Shown: piece by piece, positions 53,129 to 63,699 of the stretch
Numbering within the stretch: position 1 is the stretch's first letter
Layout of the letters: each line of letters begins with the position of its first letter
Assembly: GCA_026393115.1 (NCBI GenBank)
Contig: JAPLAU010000012.1
Coordinates: 1 to 64,000 of the forward strand
Origin: Actinomycetota bacterium
GTDB taxonomy: Bacteria > Actinomycetota > Actinomycetes > S36-B12 > CAIYMF01
Reading direction: 5' to 3'
Length of the DNA: 64,000 bases
The notes under the pieces: model-generated
The model's database searches: none
What the model saw: the letters and a program-made list of their open reading frames with translations, nothing else
Told to the model about the DNA's origin: nothing
Translations under genes and position numbers: made by a program

Positions 53129-54126
53129 GTAAGACGAAGAAAGTCGATCCCGCCGCTGCACCGTGGCAAGGTCCTTGGCGCAAGTACGACATCTTGAAGG
53201 AAGGTGTCATCGCGCTTATCGTCGTGGCACTGCTATCGGTTGGTTTGGCAGGCGTCTTCAGCTCACCGGATGAAAAGGCGCTGACCTTCCAAGGGTGGGC
53301 GACCAGCGCACCGGACAACTTCTTCGCCACCACTGTCGGTGAACTCGCCGGAACCACGGAATCGGCGGGCTACGGACCTCCGTACAACGAAGGCGGCGAT
53401 GGGGTCTCTGTCGGACCACTGAATATGCAGAAGCTGATGGGTGTTCGTAACCCTGTGAACCCGGCCGATGATTTCGTGATCACTCCGCTGTCTTCCTCGC
53501 AGCAATCGCAGGAAACGGTGGATGCGCTCAAGGCGTGGAAGGATGCATCTGCCGACCAGCAGGCGGCGTGGGCGACAGCCTTCGACGATGCTGTGCAGGC
53601 GACTGCTGATGAAGAGGGCGTGCTTGACCTCACCAAGGTTGAGGAGGGGGACTACGGCCCCGTTCCGGTGCTGGCCAAAGCACTGACTGACATGGCCACC
53701 TCTGGTGCCTACGACGGCGTTCTGCTGGCGCAGGATCCCAATGGTTTTTACCAGATGGATCACACCAAGCAGATCCTGTTCATGGGCGATGGCTCGTACC
53801 TCGATGACTTCGGCACCGTTCAGAACCTTCAGGGCAACACCTGGGGAATGATGAATGAAACCGGGAGTTACCCGGGTCAGGCATGGCTATGGCTCTACTC
53901 CTTCTGGTACCAACTGCCAGTGTTCAACGCCCCCGATGACGCAGATCCGGCGTCAATGACCGCGCAACTGTCGGGAAGTGCTGACGCCCTGATCTTCTAC
54001 ATCATGGGGCTGCTCACGATTCTGTTGGTGCTGCTGCCATTCATTCCGGGAGTGCGTTCAATTCCGAAGTGGATTCCGCTGCACAAGTTGATCTGGCGTG
54101 ACTATTACCGCAGCATCCGGGGGTAG
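53125..54126 (+). CDS. Two-helix protein with large extracytoplasmic domain, cytochrome b partner
   Basis: The 333-aa protein has a short cytoplasmic N-terminus, helix 1 (KEGVIALIVVALLSVGLAGVF, about residues 26-46), some 230 outside residues, helix 2 (ALIFYIMGLLTILLVLLPFI, about 284-303) and a basic tail (KWIPLHKLIWRDYYRS). By position it stands where subunit IV follows b6, and the ends resemble cytochrome b helices, but PEWY and a third helix are absent. No heme c (CxxCH) or Rieske motifs were seen. It overlaps the cytochrome b stop by 4 bp. Confidence 0.8.
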   Translation: MSKTKKVDPAAAPWQGPWRKYDILKEGVIALIVVALLSVGLAGVFSSPDEKALTFQGWATSAPDNFFATTVGELAGTTESAGYGPPYNEGGDGVSVGPLNMQKLMGVRNPVNPADDFVITPLSSSQQSQETVDALKAWKDASADQQAAWATAFDDAVQATADEEGVLDLTKVEEGDYGPVPVLAKALTDMATSGAYDGVLLAQDPNGFYQMDHTKQILFMGDGSYLDDFGTVQNLQGNTWGMMNETGSYPGQAWLWLYSFWYQLPVFNAPDDADPASMTAQLSGSADALIFYIMGLLTILLVLLPFIPGVRSIPKWIPLHKLIWRDYYRSIRG

Positions 54127-54142
54127 GCCTATCACCGGTCCG

Positions 54143-54189
54143 TTCACACACTCGTAACACCGGCGGCAACATCGTCACCGGTATGAAAC
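54143..54189 (+). promoter_or_regulatory. GlnR-like operator before amt
   Basis: GTCAC, six bases, GAAAC (54174-54189) is an exact GTnAC-n6-GAAAC box of the actinobacterial nitrogen regulator GlnR. A second, weaker pair TTCAC-n6-GTAAC (54143-54158) starts 31 bp earlier. The position before amt-glnB-glnD fits the known GlnR regulon. Confidence 0.72.
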
Positions 54190-54193
54190 ACCG

Positions 54194-54224
54194 CTGCTCC
54201 CCTCGTGCAACACGAGGGGAGCAG
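54194..54224 (+). terminator. Perfect 14-bp hairpin in the amt leader
   Basis: CTGCTCCCCTCGTG and CACGAGGGGAGCAG pair perfectly around CAA. It lies 4 nt after the GlnR-like box and 41 nt before amt. It has no T-run; it may end the cytochrome b operon or shape the amt leader. Confidence 0.6.
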
Positions 54225-54265
54225 TGTCCTTCCAGAAGCCTCCAACTCTCGGAAGGACAAACGCA

Positions 54266-55959
<1,694 letters not shown>

Positions 55960-56008
55960 AGGTACGTCGACTCCTCACCCCGGGGAAGTGAAGAGACCAC
56001 GATTCGGG

Positions 56009-56043
56009 TCCCGGGAACTGCTGCCCCACAGCAGTTTCCGGGA
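56009..56043 (+). terminator. Hairpin between glnB and glnD
   Basis: TCCCGGGAACTGCTG pairs with CAGCAGTTTCCGGGA (one mismatch, G-T) around CCCCA. It lies in the 129-bp gap between the genes, without a T-run; it may reduce read-through from the amt promoter or protect the upstream mRNA. Confidence 0.6.
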
Positions 56044-56088
56044 CTCGCTCGTATTCGTTGACAAGTCCGAGCGCGCGAAAGGACCCAC

Positions 56089-58440
56089 ATGGACCACGAT
56101 GTAGCGGTGAATGGTGATCGTGCGTCGTTGACGTGGCTGGCCTCCCGGCAGGCGTTTCTCTCCGACCCGAACTGGCGCCCGAGTCACCCCTCGCGCCTTG
56201 AACTGGCTCGACTCACCGACGGGTGGCTGGCCAAACTCTTTGCTGAAGCAGGCGGAGTAGGCACTGGCGCCGCATTGGTGGCTGTCGGGGGTTTCGGTCG
56301 GCGTGAACTTGCTCCAGGCAGCGATCTCGACCTGCTGTTACTGCATCCTCCCGGTGTCACGGTCACCTCGGTTGCCGATGCGCTCTGGTACCCCATCTGG
56401 GACGCGGGGCTGCGCCTTGACCACAGTGTGCGCACCGTGGCTGAGGCACGACGCCTCGCCGGTGCCGACCTGCGTGTGATGCTCGGACTACTTGATGCGC
56501 GCACCGTGGCCGGAGACGACGCACTACGCACCTCACTCCTTGGCAGTGTGCTGGCTGACTGGCGTTCTTTGGCTCGTGACCGGCTTCCCCAGTTGCGTGC
56601 CGCGAGCGAGGAGCGCGCTGTTCGGTCCGGTGAACTTGCTCACCTGCTCGAACCTGATCTGAAGGAAAGCCAGGGCGGCATCCGAGACATCGTGGTGTTG
56701 CGGGCCGTGGCCGCGAGTTGGATCGCCGACATTCCGCACGCTCTCGTCGACGAGCCGCATCGGCTTCTTCTCGATGTGCGTGATGCGTTGCACCATGTCA
56801 ATGCACGGGGCTCCGACCGGTTGACGCAACCCGATCAACCAGCGGTCGCCGCGCTCCTCGGAATGGCCGACGAAGACGTCTTGCTGCGTTCGGTGTCAAA
56901 GGCCGCGCGTTCGGTGGCCTATGCGAGTGAACTCACCTGGAGTCGCGTCGAGCGAGTTGCTCGCAAGCCTCAAGGAGTGCGACGTCTCGGTGGTCGAAGC
57001 ACAGCGCCCGGGCGAGTGCCACTCGCAGAAGGTGTGGTGGTGCAAGACGGGGAAGTTGTTCTCGCACTAGAAGCCCACCCCGAGCGAGATCCGGCGCTTT
57101 TGCTTCGCGCCGCGGCCGCCGCTGCGCAAGCGGGTTTACCGATTGCGCCGCATGCCGTTGCACGATTGGTCACCGAATGTCCGCCACTGCCGTTGCCATG
57201 GCCCGATGAAGCGCGCGATTCGCTGGTGTCGCTGCTGGGTGCCGGCCGATCGTCAGTGCGGGTATGGGAGGCCTTCGACCAAGTTGACGCCTGGAGTGCG
57301 CTGATGCCCGAGTGGGCCGTCGTGCGCAGTGCTCCGCAGCGCAATCCGATTCACACGTTCACCGTTGACCGGCATCTGGTCGAAACGTCGGTGTACGCCA
57401 GCGCGCTCACGCGTCGGGTTCGACGTCCTGACCTCCTCCTCGTGGGGGCGTTGTTGCACGACATTGGCAAAGCGCGACCGGGAGATCACACCGAGATCGG
57501 AATTGAACTGGTGGGGCAGATGGCGCCACGGATGGGTTTCAACGAGGCCGATTCGGCGGTTCTTGTTGACCTCGTGCGCCATCACTTGCTCTTGCCCGAC
57601 GTGGCAACTAGGCGCGACCTTGAGGATCCCTCGACGATTGACGCGGTGTCGACGGCAATTTCAGATCCGGACACTCTCGAACTTCTCGCGGCGCTTACCG
57701 AAGCTGATTCGTTGGCTACGGGACCGGCGGTGTGGAGCGACTGGAAGGCGCGTCTGCTCGAACAACTTGTGTCACGGGTACGAACTCAGACCGCAGGTGA
57801 CGCCGCACCCCCGCCGCGCCCGGAGTTGTCGCCCGAGCAGCGAGCCCTTGCCGTCGGTTCGGGAGTGGAAGTGCTGTTGGAAGCCGACGGAGTGGCGACT
57901 CGTGTGACCGTGATGAGTCCCGACCGCGTCGGTCTGTTGGCAACAACTGCCGGCGTGCTGTCGCTGCATCGATTGGCTGTTCGCTCGGCACAAACAGAAA
58001 CACTCGACGATCGAGTGGTCGCTGTGTGGTCGGTGATTCCCTCGTTCGGAGATGTGCCTGCGGTTGAGCGACTCCGAGATGATCTGCGTCGCGCGCTCGA
58101 AGGCAGTTTGGATGTGCCGGCGCTGCTCGCCACACGTGACCGTGACCAATTCGGAGTCGCTGCCGCTGCTGCGACAGTCACGGTGGTCGCGGGGGCCAGT
58201 GCGAGAGCCACGGTGCTTGAGATTCGCGCTCACGATGCCCCCGGATTGCTGTACCGCGTGGCATCGGCCATCAGCGCGTCCGGTGTCGACATCACCGCGG
58301 CACTCGTTTCCACGCTCGGCTCGGAAGTCGTCGACGTGTTCTATCTGCGCTCCCACGAAGGTGCGCCCTTGGCCGACGTCGAAGCCGCCGAAGTGCGCGA
58401 TCGCGTGCTGGCGACGATGCTGCCTCCTACCGCGGGATAG
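56089..58440 (+). CDS. glnD: PII nucleotidyltransferase/deadenylylase GlnD
   Basis: The 783-aa bifunctional sensor modifies and demodifies PII. It has a nucleotidyltransferase domain (GGFGRRELAPGSDLDLLLLH, about residues 65-84), a helical linker, an HD domain (LLHDIGKARPGDH, about 458-470) and two C-terminal ACT domains (VMSPDRVGLLATTAGVLS; EIRAHDAPGLLYRVASAIS) that bind glutamine. ATG 56089 gives the usual length. ffh follows 39 bp later. Confidence 0.96.
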   Translation: MDHDVAVNGDRASLTWLASRQAFLSDPNWRPSHPSRLELARLTDGWLAKLFAEAGGVGTGAALVAVGGFGRRELAPGSDLDLLLLHPPGVTVTSVADALWYPIWDAGLRLDHSVRTVAEARRLAGADLRVMLGLLDARTVAGDDALRTSLLGSVLADWRSLARDRLPQLRAASEERAVRSGELAHLLEPDLKESQGGIRDIVVLRAVAASWIADIPHALVDEPHRLLLDVRDALHHVNARGSDRLTQPDQPAVAALLGMADEDVLLRSVSKAARSVAYASELTWSRVERVARKPQGVRRLGGRSTAPGRVPLAEGVVVQDGEVVLALEAHPERDPALLLRAAAAAAQAGLPIAPHAVARLVTECPPLPLPWPDEARDSLVSLLGAGRSSVRVWEAFDQVDAWSALMPEWAVVRSAPQRNPIHTFTVDRHLVETSVYASALTRRVRRPDLLLVGALLHDIGKARPGDHTEIGIELVGQMAPRMGFNEADSAVLVDLVRHHLLLPDVATRRDLEDPSTIDAVSTAISDPDTLELLAALTEADSLATGPAVWSDWKARLLEQLVSRVRTQTAGDAAPPPRPELSPEQRALAVGSGVEVLLEADGVATRVTVMSPDRVGLLATTAGVLSLHRLAVRSAQTETLDDRVVAVWSVIPSFGDVPAVERLRDDLRRALEGSLDVPALLATRDRDQFGVAAAAATVTVVAGASARATVLEIRAHDAPGLLYRVASAISASGVDITAALVSTLGSEVVDVFYLRSHEGAPLADVEAAEVRDRVLATMLPPTAG

Positions 58441-58479
58441 TCTGGACTCCCGACTAACCGTCCCACCTCGAGGACCCAC

Positions 58480-60012
58480 GTGTTCCAGTCCCTGTCTGAC
58501 CGGCTTGCCGTCACGTTTAAGAACCTGCGCGGAAAGGGTCGTCTTACCGAGGCCGATATTGACCAGACGGTGCGCGAGATTCGCGTGGCACTGCTCGATG
58601 CCGACGTTGCGCTACCTGTCGTGCGTGAGTTCTGCGCGCGGGTCAAGGAGCGCGCGCTCGGTGTGGAAGTCTCGGGCGCGCTGAACCCGGCCCAGCAAGT
58701 GGTCAAGATCGTGCACGAGGAACTCGTCACCATTCTGGGTGGCGAAACCCGCCGACTTCAGTTGTCCAAGACCCCGCCCACGGTCATCATGCTGCTGGGT
58801 TTGCAGGGTGCCGGTAAGACGACTCTGGCCGGAAAACTCGCGGCGTGGCTCAAGCGCAACGGTCATACGCCGTTGCTGGTGGCCGCAGATCTTCAGCGAC
58901 CCAACGCGGTCGATCAGTTGCAGGTGGTGGGCGAGAGGGCTGGCGTGCCGGTCTACGCGCCCGAACCGGGTAGTGGCGTCGGCGATCCGGTAGCCGTGGC
59001 ACGTCAATCGATTGACTTTGCCGTCACCAAATTGCACGACATCGTCATCATCGACACGGCAGGACGTCTTGCGGTCGATGACGACTTGATGGCGCAAGCG
59101 CGCGGTATCCGCGATGCGGTAAACCCCGATGAAGTGTTACTCGTCGTCGACGCCATGATCGGCCAGGACGCTCTCACAACCGCTGAGTCGTTTATGGCCG
59201 GCGTCGGTTTTGACGGCGTGGTGCTTACCAAGCTCGATGGTGATGCGCGCGGTGGCGCGGCTCTGTCGGTGCGTCAGGTCACCGGCCAGCCCATCCTGTT
59301 TGCCTCGACTGGTGAGAAGCTCGACGACTTCGATGTCTTCCATCCCGATCGCATGGCGTCGCGCATCCTCGACATGGGCGATGTGCTCACGCTGATCGAG
59401 CAAGCCGAGCGCGTCTTTGACGCCGATGAAGCAGCTCGGATGGCCGAGAAAGTCTCGAAGGGTCAAGACTTCACCCTCGAAGATTTCCTGCAGCAGATGC
59501 AGGCGGTCAAGAAGATGGGCTCGTTGAGCAAGTTGGTCGGAATGCTTCCGGGTATGGGCGATGTCAAAGCCCAACTTGATCAGCTCGACGACCGCGAACT
59601 CGATCGTGTGGCGGCCATCATCCAGTCGATGACCCCGGCCGAGCGTGAAGATCCCAAGATCCTTAACGGATCGCGACGGGCTCGAATCGCACGGGGTTCC
59701 GGCACTGAGGTGCAGAACGTCAACAGCTTGGTCGAACGGTTCGGCGAAGCGCAGAAGATGATGCGCCAGATGAGCAAAGGCGGCGGCATGCCGGGTATGC
59801 CCGGTATGCCGGGCATGGGTGGCGGAGGCAAGAAGAGCAAGGGAAAAACGGCGCCACCGAAGGCCAAGAAGGGCCGCAGTGGCAACCCTGCCAAGCGGGC
59901 GGCTCAGGAAGCGCGCAGCCTCGACGACATGCTGCCTGGTGCCGTTCCGAGCGCCCCGCCGGCGACCCTCGACGAGTTGCCCGACGAGTTCCGCAAGTTG
60001 CTGGGGGGCTAG
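58480..60012 (+). CDS. ffh: Signal recognition particle protein Ffh
   Basis: The 510-aa GTPase binds signal sequences and 4.5S RNA. The NG domain has GLQGAGKTTLAGKLA (about residues 107-121), DTAGRLAVDD and TKLDGDARGG; the M domain contains the methionine-rich groove and a PGM repeat (GMPGMPGMPGMGGGG) with a Lys-rich tail. GTG 58480 (FQSLSDRL) is the family start. A TAGTCT box overlaps the glnD stop, so ffh may have its own promoter. Confidence 0.97.
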   Translation: MFQSLSDRLAVTFKNLRGKGRLTEADIDQTVREIRVALLDADVALPVVREFCARVKERALGVEVSGALNPAQQVVKIVHEELVTILGGETRRLQLSKTPPTVIMLLGLQGAGKTTLAGKLAAWLKRNGHTPLLVAADLQRPNAVDQLQVVGERAGVPVYAPEPGSGVGDPVAVARQSIDFAVTKLHDIVIIDTAGRLAVDDDLMAQARGIRDAVNPDEVLLVVDAMIGQDALTTAESFMAGVGFDGVVLTKLDGDARGGAALSVRQVTGQPILFASTGEKLDDFDVFHPDRMASRILDMGDVLTLIEQAERVFDADEAARMAEKVSKGQDFTLEDFLQQMQAVKKMGSLSKLVGMLPGMGDVKAQLDQLDDRELDRVAAIIQSMTPAEREDPKILNGSRRARIARGSGTEVQNVNSLVERFGEAQKMMRQMSKGGGMPGMPGMPGMGGGGKKSKGKTAPPKAKKGRSGNPAKRAAQEARSLDDMLPGAVPSAPPATLDELPDEFRKLLGG

Positions 60013-60129
60013 TCGCGCCGGTTCCGAGGGTCGGTTTCGCCCTTGGCGGTCACTTCTGGCAGACTGGCGTTGCACGGTCGAATCGGTGTGGACCCTCTAG
60101 CCCCCGGATCGACCTCCTCGGAACGCGAC

Positions 60130-60148
60130 GGATGCACCCCACGCATCC
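60130..60148 (+). other. Hairpin in the rpsP leader
   Basis: GGATGC and GCATCC form a perfect 6-bp stem with loop ACCCCAC. It lies in the 178-bp gap between ffh and rpsP, where no clear promoter was recognised. Confidence 0.4.
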
Positions 60149-60190
60149 AAGCGCTCCTCCCTTCGTTTTGCGCAAGGAGAACCCACTCAC

Positions 60191-60817
60191 GTGGCTGTCA
60201 AGATCAAGTTGAAGCGTCTCGGCAAGATCCGCAACCCCCAGTACCGCATCATCATCGCCGACGCGCGCTCCAAGCGCGATGGTCGCGCGATCGAGGAGAT
60301 CGGCCTGTACCACCCCAAGGAGGATCCCTCACGTATTGAGGTCAACTCCGAGCGGGCGCAGTACTGGCTGAGCGTGGGCGCCCAGCCCACCGAGCCCGTG
60401 CTCGCCATCCTCAAGGTCACCGGTGACTGGCAGAAGTTCAAGGGCCTTCCCGGTGCCGAGGGAACGCTGCGCGTTGCGCAGGCCCCCGTCGACAAGCGCG
60501 CTGTGTTCGCCGCCGCGGTCGAAGATGGTGTGAAGGCTGCTGACGAGAAGTGGGAGCCGCCGGTCAAGGCCGACGCAGTTACTGAGGCTGTTACTGAGGC
60601 TGTTGCTGAGGTAGTGGCTGCCGAGGTTGTCGCCGAGGTTGTGGCTGAAGAGGTCGCGGCTGAAGAGGTTGTGGCTGAAGATGTCGCGGCTGAAGAGGCC
60701 ATCGCCGATGCGGTAGTCGAGGAAGTCGTGGCTGAGGCTGAGGTTGTCGCTGAGGCCGAGGAGATCGTGGCGGAGGCCGAGGCTGCCGCTGAGGCCCCCG
60801 CGCCGTCGGAGGACTGA
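60191..60817 (+). CDS. rpsP: Ribosomal protein bS16 with long acidic tail
   Basis: The 208-aa protein has the normal S16 core in residues 1 to about 120 ([42 protein letters not shown]). It continues into about 80 residues of Ala/Val/Glu repeats with many VAEE and EVVAE units and ends APAPSED. S16 is usually 80-150 aa; the tail is strongly acidic, which is unusual for a ribosomal protein. AAGGAG precedes GTG 60191. khpA starts 1 nt after its stop. Confidence 0.96.
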   Translation: MAVKIKLKRLGKIRNPQYRIIIADARSKRDGRAIEEIGLYHPKEDPSRIEVNSERAQYWLSVGAQPTEPVLAILKVTGDWQKFKGLPGAEGTLRVAQAPVDKRAVFAAAVEDGVKAADEKWEPPVKADAVTEAVTEAVAEVVAAEVVAEVVAEEVAAEEVVAEDVAAEEAIADAVVEEVVAEAEVVAEAEEIVAEAEAAAEAPAPSED

Positions 60818-60818
60818 C

Positions 60819-61064
60819 ATGCTCGAGGAAGCACTCGAGCACCTCGTGCGCGGCATCGTCGATAACCCTGACGATGTGAGTGTGCGTGCTCGTCGTGGCC
60901 GTGACGATCGTGGCCGCACCCTTGAGGTTCGGGTGCATCCCGATGACATGGGACGCGTGATCGGTCGTTCAGGTCGTACCGCAACGGCCCTGCGCACCGT
61001 ATTGAGTGCCTTGTCGTCGGGTCGACCCGTTCGGGTCGACTTCCTCGACCAGCACGAGCGGTAG
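60819..61064 (+). CDS. khpA: KH-domain RNA-binding protein KhpA
   Basis: The 81-aa protein consists of one KH domain with the motif PDDMGRVIGRSGRTATALRT (about residues 41-60, GxxG loop GRSG). Such proteins bind RNA, often with KhpB, and sit between rpsP and rimM in many Gram-positive bacteria. ATG 60819 follows GGAGGA. rimM starts 7 nt after its stop. Confidence 0.94.
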   Translation: MLEEALEHLVRGIVDNPDDVSVRARRGRDDRGRTLEVRVHPDDMGRVIGRSGRTATALRTVLSALSSGRPVRVDFLDQHER

Positions 61065-61071
61065 TTCTGCG

Positions 61072-61593
61072 GTGCGGGTCGTCGTAGGCCGACTCGGACG
61101 CGCGCACGGAATCCGAGGCGAAGTCTCGGTCGATGTGCGCACTGATGAGCCCGATCGTCGCTTTGCGCCGGGTACGGTGCTGTTCACTGACTCACCCACC
61201 ACGACGACTGTTGTCGTCGAGTGGGCGAAGTGGCATTCAGGTCGACTTCTCCTGCACCTTGAAGGGGTCAACGACCGTACCGGCGCTGAGACGTTGCGCG
61301 GGCTTCTGCTTGAAGTCGATGCCGTCGATGCGGAATTGCCCGATGGCGACGATGAGTACTACGACCGACACCTCGTGGGGTTGTCGGTGGTGATGCTTGA
61401 CGGAACGCCGGTGGGCTCGGTGCGCGAAGTGGTACACCTCCCGATGCAAGACATGTTGGTCGTCGGTCGAGATGAGCAGACCGACCTACTCGTGCCGTTT
61501 GTTTCAGACTTCGTGCCAACAGTTGATGTTCCTGGCGGCACCATCGTGATCGATCCACCGCCGGGACTGATTGACGAAGGCGAACCGGTATGA
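61072..61593 (+). CDS. rimM: Ribosome maturation factor RimM
   Basis: The 173-aa protein has an N-terminal RimM domain ([20 protein letters not shown]) and a C-terminal PRC barrel ([26 protein letters not shown]). It binds S19 in the 30S head during assembly. GTG 61072 is the family start; the frame upstream overlaps khpA. Its stop overlaps trmD by 4 bp. Confidence 0.94.
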   Translation: MRVVVGRLGRAHGIRGEVSVDVRTDEPDRRFAPGTVLFTDSPTTTTVVVEWAKWHSGRLLLHLEGVNDRTGAETLRGLLLEVDAVDAELPDGDDEYYDRHLVGLSVVMLDGTPVGSVREVVHLPMQDMLVVGRDEQTDLLVPFVSDFVPTVDVPGGTIVIDPPPGLIDEGEPV

Positions 61594-62327
61594 GCGAGTC
61601 GACCGCGTTGCGCCTCGACGTGGTGTCGATTTTCCCCGACTATCTCCTTCCGCTGCGACTATCGCTCGTGGGCAAGGCTGTTGAATCTGGCCTCATCGAT
61701 CTGCGAGTACACGATCTCCGCGAGCACACGCATGACCGGCATCGCACCGTCGACGACTCGCCCTACGGTGGTGGGCCCGGAATGGTCATGAAGCCTGAAC
61801 CGTGGGGTGAGCAACTTGATTCGGTGCTTGCTTCTGGTGCGCCCGCTGTTCCGAGAATCGTGGTGCCCACTCCGAGTGGGCGCCCCTTCACCCAGGCGGT
61901 AGCACACGAACTCGCGGCCGAGCCGTGGTTGGCCTTTGCCTGTGGCCGATATGAGGGCATCGACCAGAGAGTCGTCGACCACTTCTCGACTCGCTGCAGA
62001 GTCGACCAGATCAGTCTTGGCGACTATGTGCTTGCCGGCGGTGAAGCGGCAGTACTGGTGATGGTCGAAGCACTCGCGCGACTACTCCCGGGTGTTCTGG
62101 GCAACGTCGAGAGTGCTGTCGACGATTCGTTCAGCGACGGTCGCGAGGGCGCAGCCCTTGAGGGTCCGGTGTACACCAAGCCGCCGGAATGGCGAGGTTT
62201 GACCGTTCCTGAGGTACTTCGCTCGGGCGATCACGGAGCCATTCGACGTTGGCGGCGTGAACAATCCCTTGAGCGCACTCAGGGAGTGCGCCCTGAGCTG
62301 GTTGGTGGCGACGAGGAGCCTCGTTAG
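61590..62327 (+). CDS. trmD: tRNA (guanine37-N1)-methyltransferase
   Basis: The 245-aa knotted methyltransferase modifies G37 of tRNAs and prevents frameshifting. Motifs: [33 protein letters not shown] (about residues 54-69), [11 protein letters not shown] and [16 protein letters not shown] 61590 overlaps rimM. Normal length. Confidence 0.96.
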   Translation: MSESTALRLDVVSIFPDYLLPLRLSLVGKAVESGLIDLRVHDLREHTHDRHRTVDDSPYGGGPGMVMKPEPWGEQLDSVLASGAPAVPRIVVPTPSGRPFTQAVAHELAAEPWLAFACGRYEGIDQRVVDHFSTRCRVDQISLGDYVLAGGEAAVLVMVEALARLLPGVLGNVESAVDDSFSDGREGAALEGPVYTKPPEWRGLTVPEVLRSGDHGAIRRWRREQSLERTQGVRPELVGGDEEPR

Positions 62328-62364
62328 GAGCCACGCGAGGCTCTATGGCAGACTGTGCCTCAAG

Positions 62365-62412
62365 ACGAACGTGGTCTGCGCCCCGCCGCAGGGGAGCCCG
62401 CCCCTCGTTCGT
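62365..62412 (+). promoter_or_regulatory. Possible structured leader of rplS
   Basis: ACGAACG (62365-62371) and CGTTCGT (62406-62412) pair perfectly and enclose GC-rich segments that can form alternative CCCC/GGGG stems. GAGCC/GGCTC (62328-62343) forms a small hairpin further up. It sits in the 139-bp gap before rplS; an autoregulatory L19 leader is possible. Confidence 0.4.
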
Positions 62413-62466
62413 ACCCCCTGATCGCCGATGGCCGACCTGCGGCTGCCACGAAGGATGTGCCTGATC

Positions 62467-62889
62467 ATGCAGACGCTCGACTTTCTCGATAACGCTTCCA
62501 AGCGAAGCGACATCCCTAACTTCCGCCCCGGCGACACCGTGAAGGTGCACGTCAAGGTCGTTGAAGGTAACCGCTCCCGCATCCAGGTCTTCCAGGGTGT
62601 TGTCATCGGTCGCCACGGCGGCGGCGTGCGCGAGACCTTCACGGTCCGCAAGATCTCCTTCGGTGTCGGTGTCGAGCGCACTTTCCCGGTGCACACTCCC
62701 ATCATCGATCACATTGATGTGGTCACTCGTGGAGATGTGCGTCGCGCGAAGCTGTACTACTTGCGCGAACTGCGCGGTAAGAAGGCGAAGATCAAGGAGA
62801 AGCGCGACGTCGTCGTCCGCACCACCGCGCCTGCTGCTGCAGTCTCCGACGCACCCGCTACCCCCGCCTCCGACGCACCCGCTGAGTAA
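62467..62889 (+). CDS. rplS: Ribosomal protein bL19
   Basis: The 140-aa protein has the L19 core ([57 protein letters not shown]) and an Ala/Pro/Ser-rich C-terminal tail ([20 protein letters not shown]). It lies at the 30S-50S interface. ATG 62467 is preferred to ATG 62455 because the AAGGA site is too close to the latter. Confidence 0.95.
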   Translation: MQTLDFLDNASKRSDIPNFRPGDTVKVHVKVVEGNRSRIQVFQGVVIGRHGGGVRETFTVRKISFGVGVERTFPVHTPIIDHIDVVTRGDVRRAKLYYLRELRGKKAKIKEKRDVVVRTTAPAAAVSDAPATPASDAPAE

Positions 62890-62934
62890 CCACAGCGCGC
62901 CCGATTTCTGGTTGCGTACGGACAGGAGCCCTGC

Positions 62935-63699
62935 GTGAGCGAGTCCGTTGACGACTCCGCAACAAAGCGGGCTAGTGCCAAGCCTTCGGGTGGATTGTTC
63001 CGCGAGGTTGTCATCATCGTCGGTTCGGCGCTCATTCTGTCGATCTTGGTTCGCACCTTCTTGGTGCAGGCGTTCTATGTGCCGAGTGAGTCGATGGAAG
63101 ACACGCTGCAAATCAGCGACCGCATCATCGCCTCCAAGATCACCACGACCATCACCGGAGTCAACCGTGGTGACGTGGTGGTGTTCCGCGACCCAGGTGG
63201 CTGGTTACCTGATCCCGTGCCGGCCACGGGTGCGGCGGGAGTGCTTCGCGAGGGTCTGACGTTCATTGGCCTCCTGCCGAGTAATTCCGGTCAGGACCTC
63301 GTTAAGCGAGTCATCGGTGTCGCCGGCGATCACGTGAAGTGTTGCGATAACAAGGGCCGCATTGTGCTCAATGGTGTACCGCTGAACGAGTCATCGTTTA
63401 TCAAGCCGGGTGACTCCACCGATCAGGTCGACTTTGACATCGTCGTTCCGGAAGGAACGGTTTTCGTGATGGGTGACAATCGCAGTAACTCGCGCGACTC
63501 GCGCTACCACCTCGAAGACAATTCCGGAGGTGTCCCCGTCGGCAATGTCGTGGGCAAGGTTGTGGCAGTCGTGTGGCCGCTGTCGAAGTTCCACACCATC
63601 GGAACGCCGCCGGTTTTCGACAATCCTAAGATTTCGGCCGGTCAAACATCGGCACCCACCGTGGCTGCGACGCCGGGGGAGGCGGGGCAGGGCCCGTGA
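62935..63699 (+). CDS. lepB: Signal peptidase I
   Basis: The 254-aa membrane protease removes signal peptides. One N-terminal helix ([21 protein letters not shown]) is followed by the catalytic Ser motif PSESMEDTL, the Lys motif [14 protein letters not shown], and [15 protein letters not shown] cysteine pair (KCCDN) follows the lysine motif. GTG 62935 follows AGGAG. Its stop overlaps rnhB (GTGA). Confidence 0.95.
   Translation: MSESVDDSATKRASAKPSGGLFREVVIIVGSALILSILVRTFLVQAFYVPSESMEDTLQISDRIIASKITTTITGVNRGDVVVFRDPGGWLPDPVPATGAAGVLREGLTFIGLLPSNSGQDLVKRVIGVAGDHVKCCDNKGRIVLNGVPLNESSFIKPGDSTDQVDFDIVVPEGTVFVMGDNRSNSRDSRYHLEDNSGGVPVGNVVGKVVAVVWPLSKFHTIGTPPVFDNPKISAGQTSAPTVAATPGEAGQGP

Noticed and set aside
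52448-54126. Ordinary QcrB-type cytochrome bc1 subunit pair
   Set aside because: The b subunit is split, the C-terminal part has only two helices and no quinol-site PEWY, and no qcrA/qcrC genes are adjacent.
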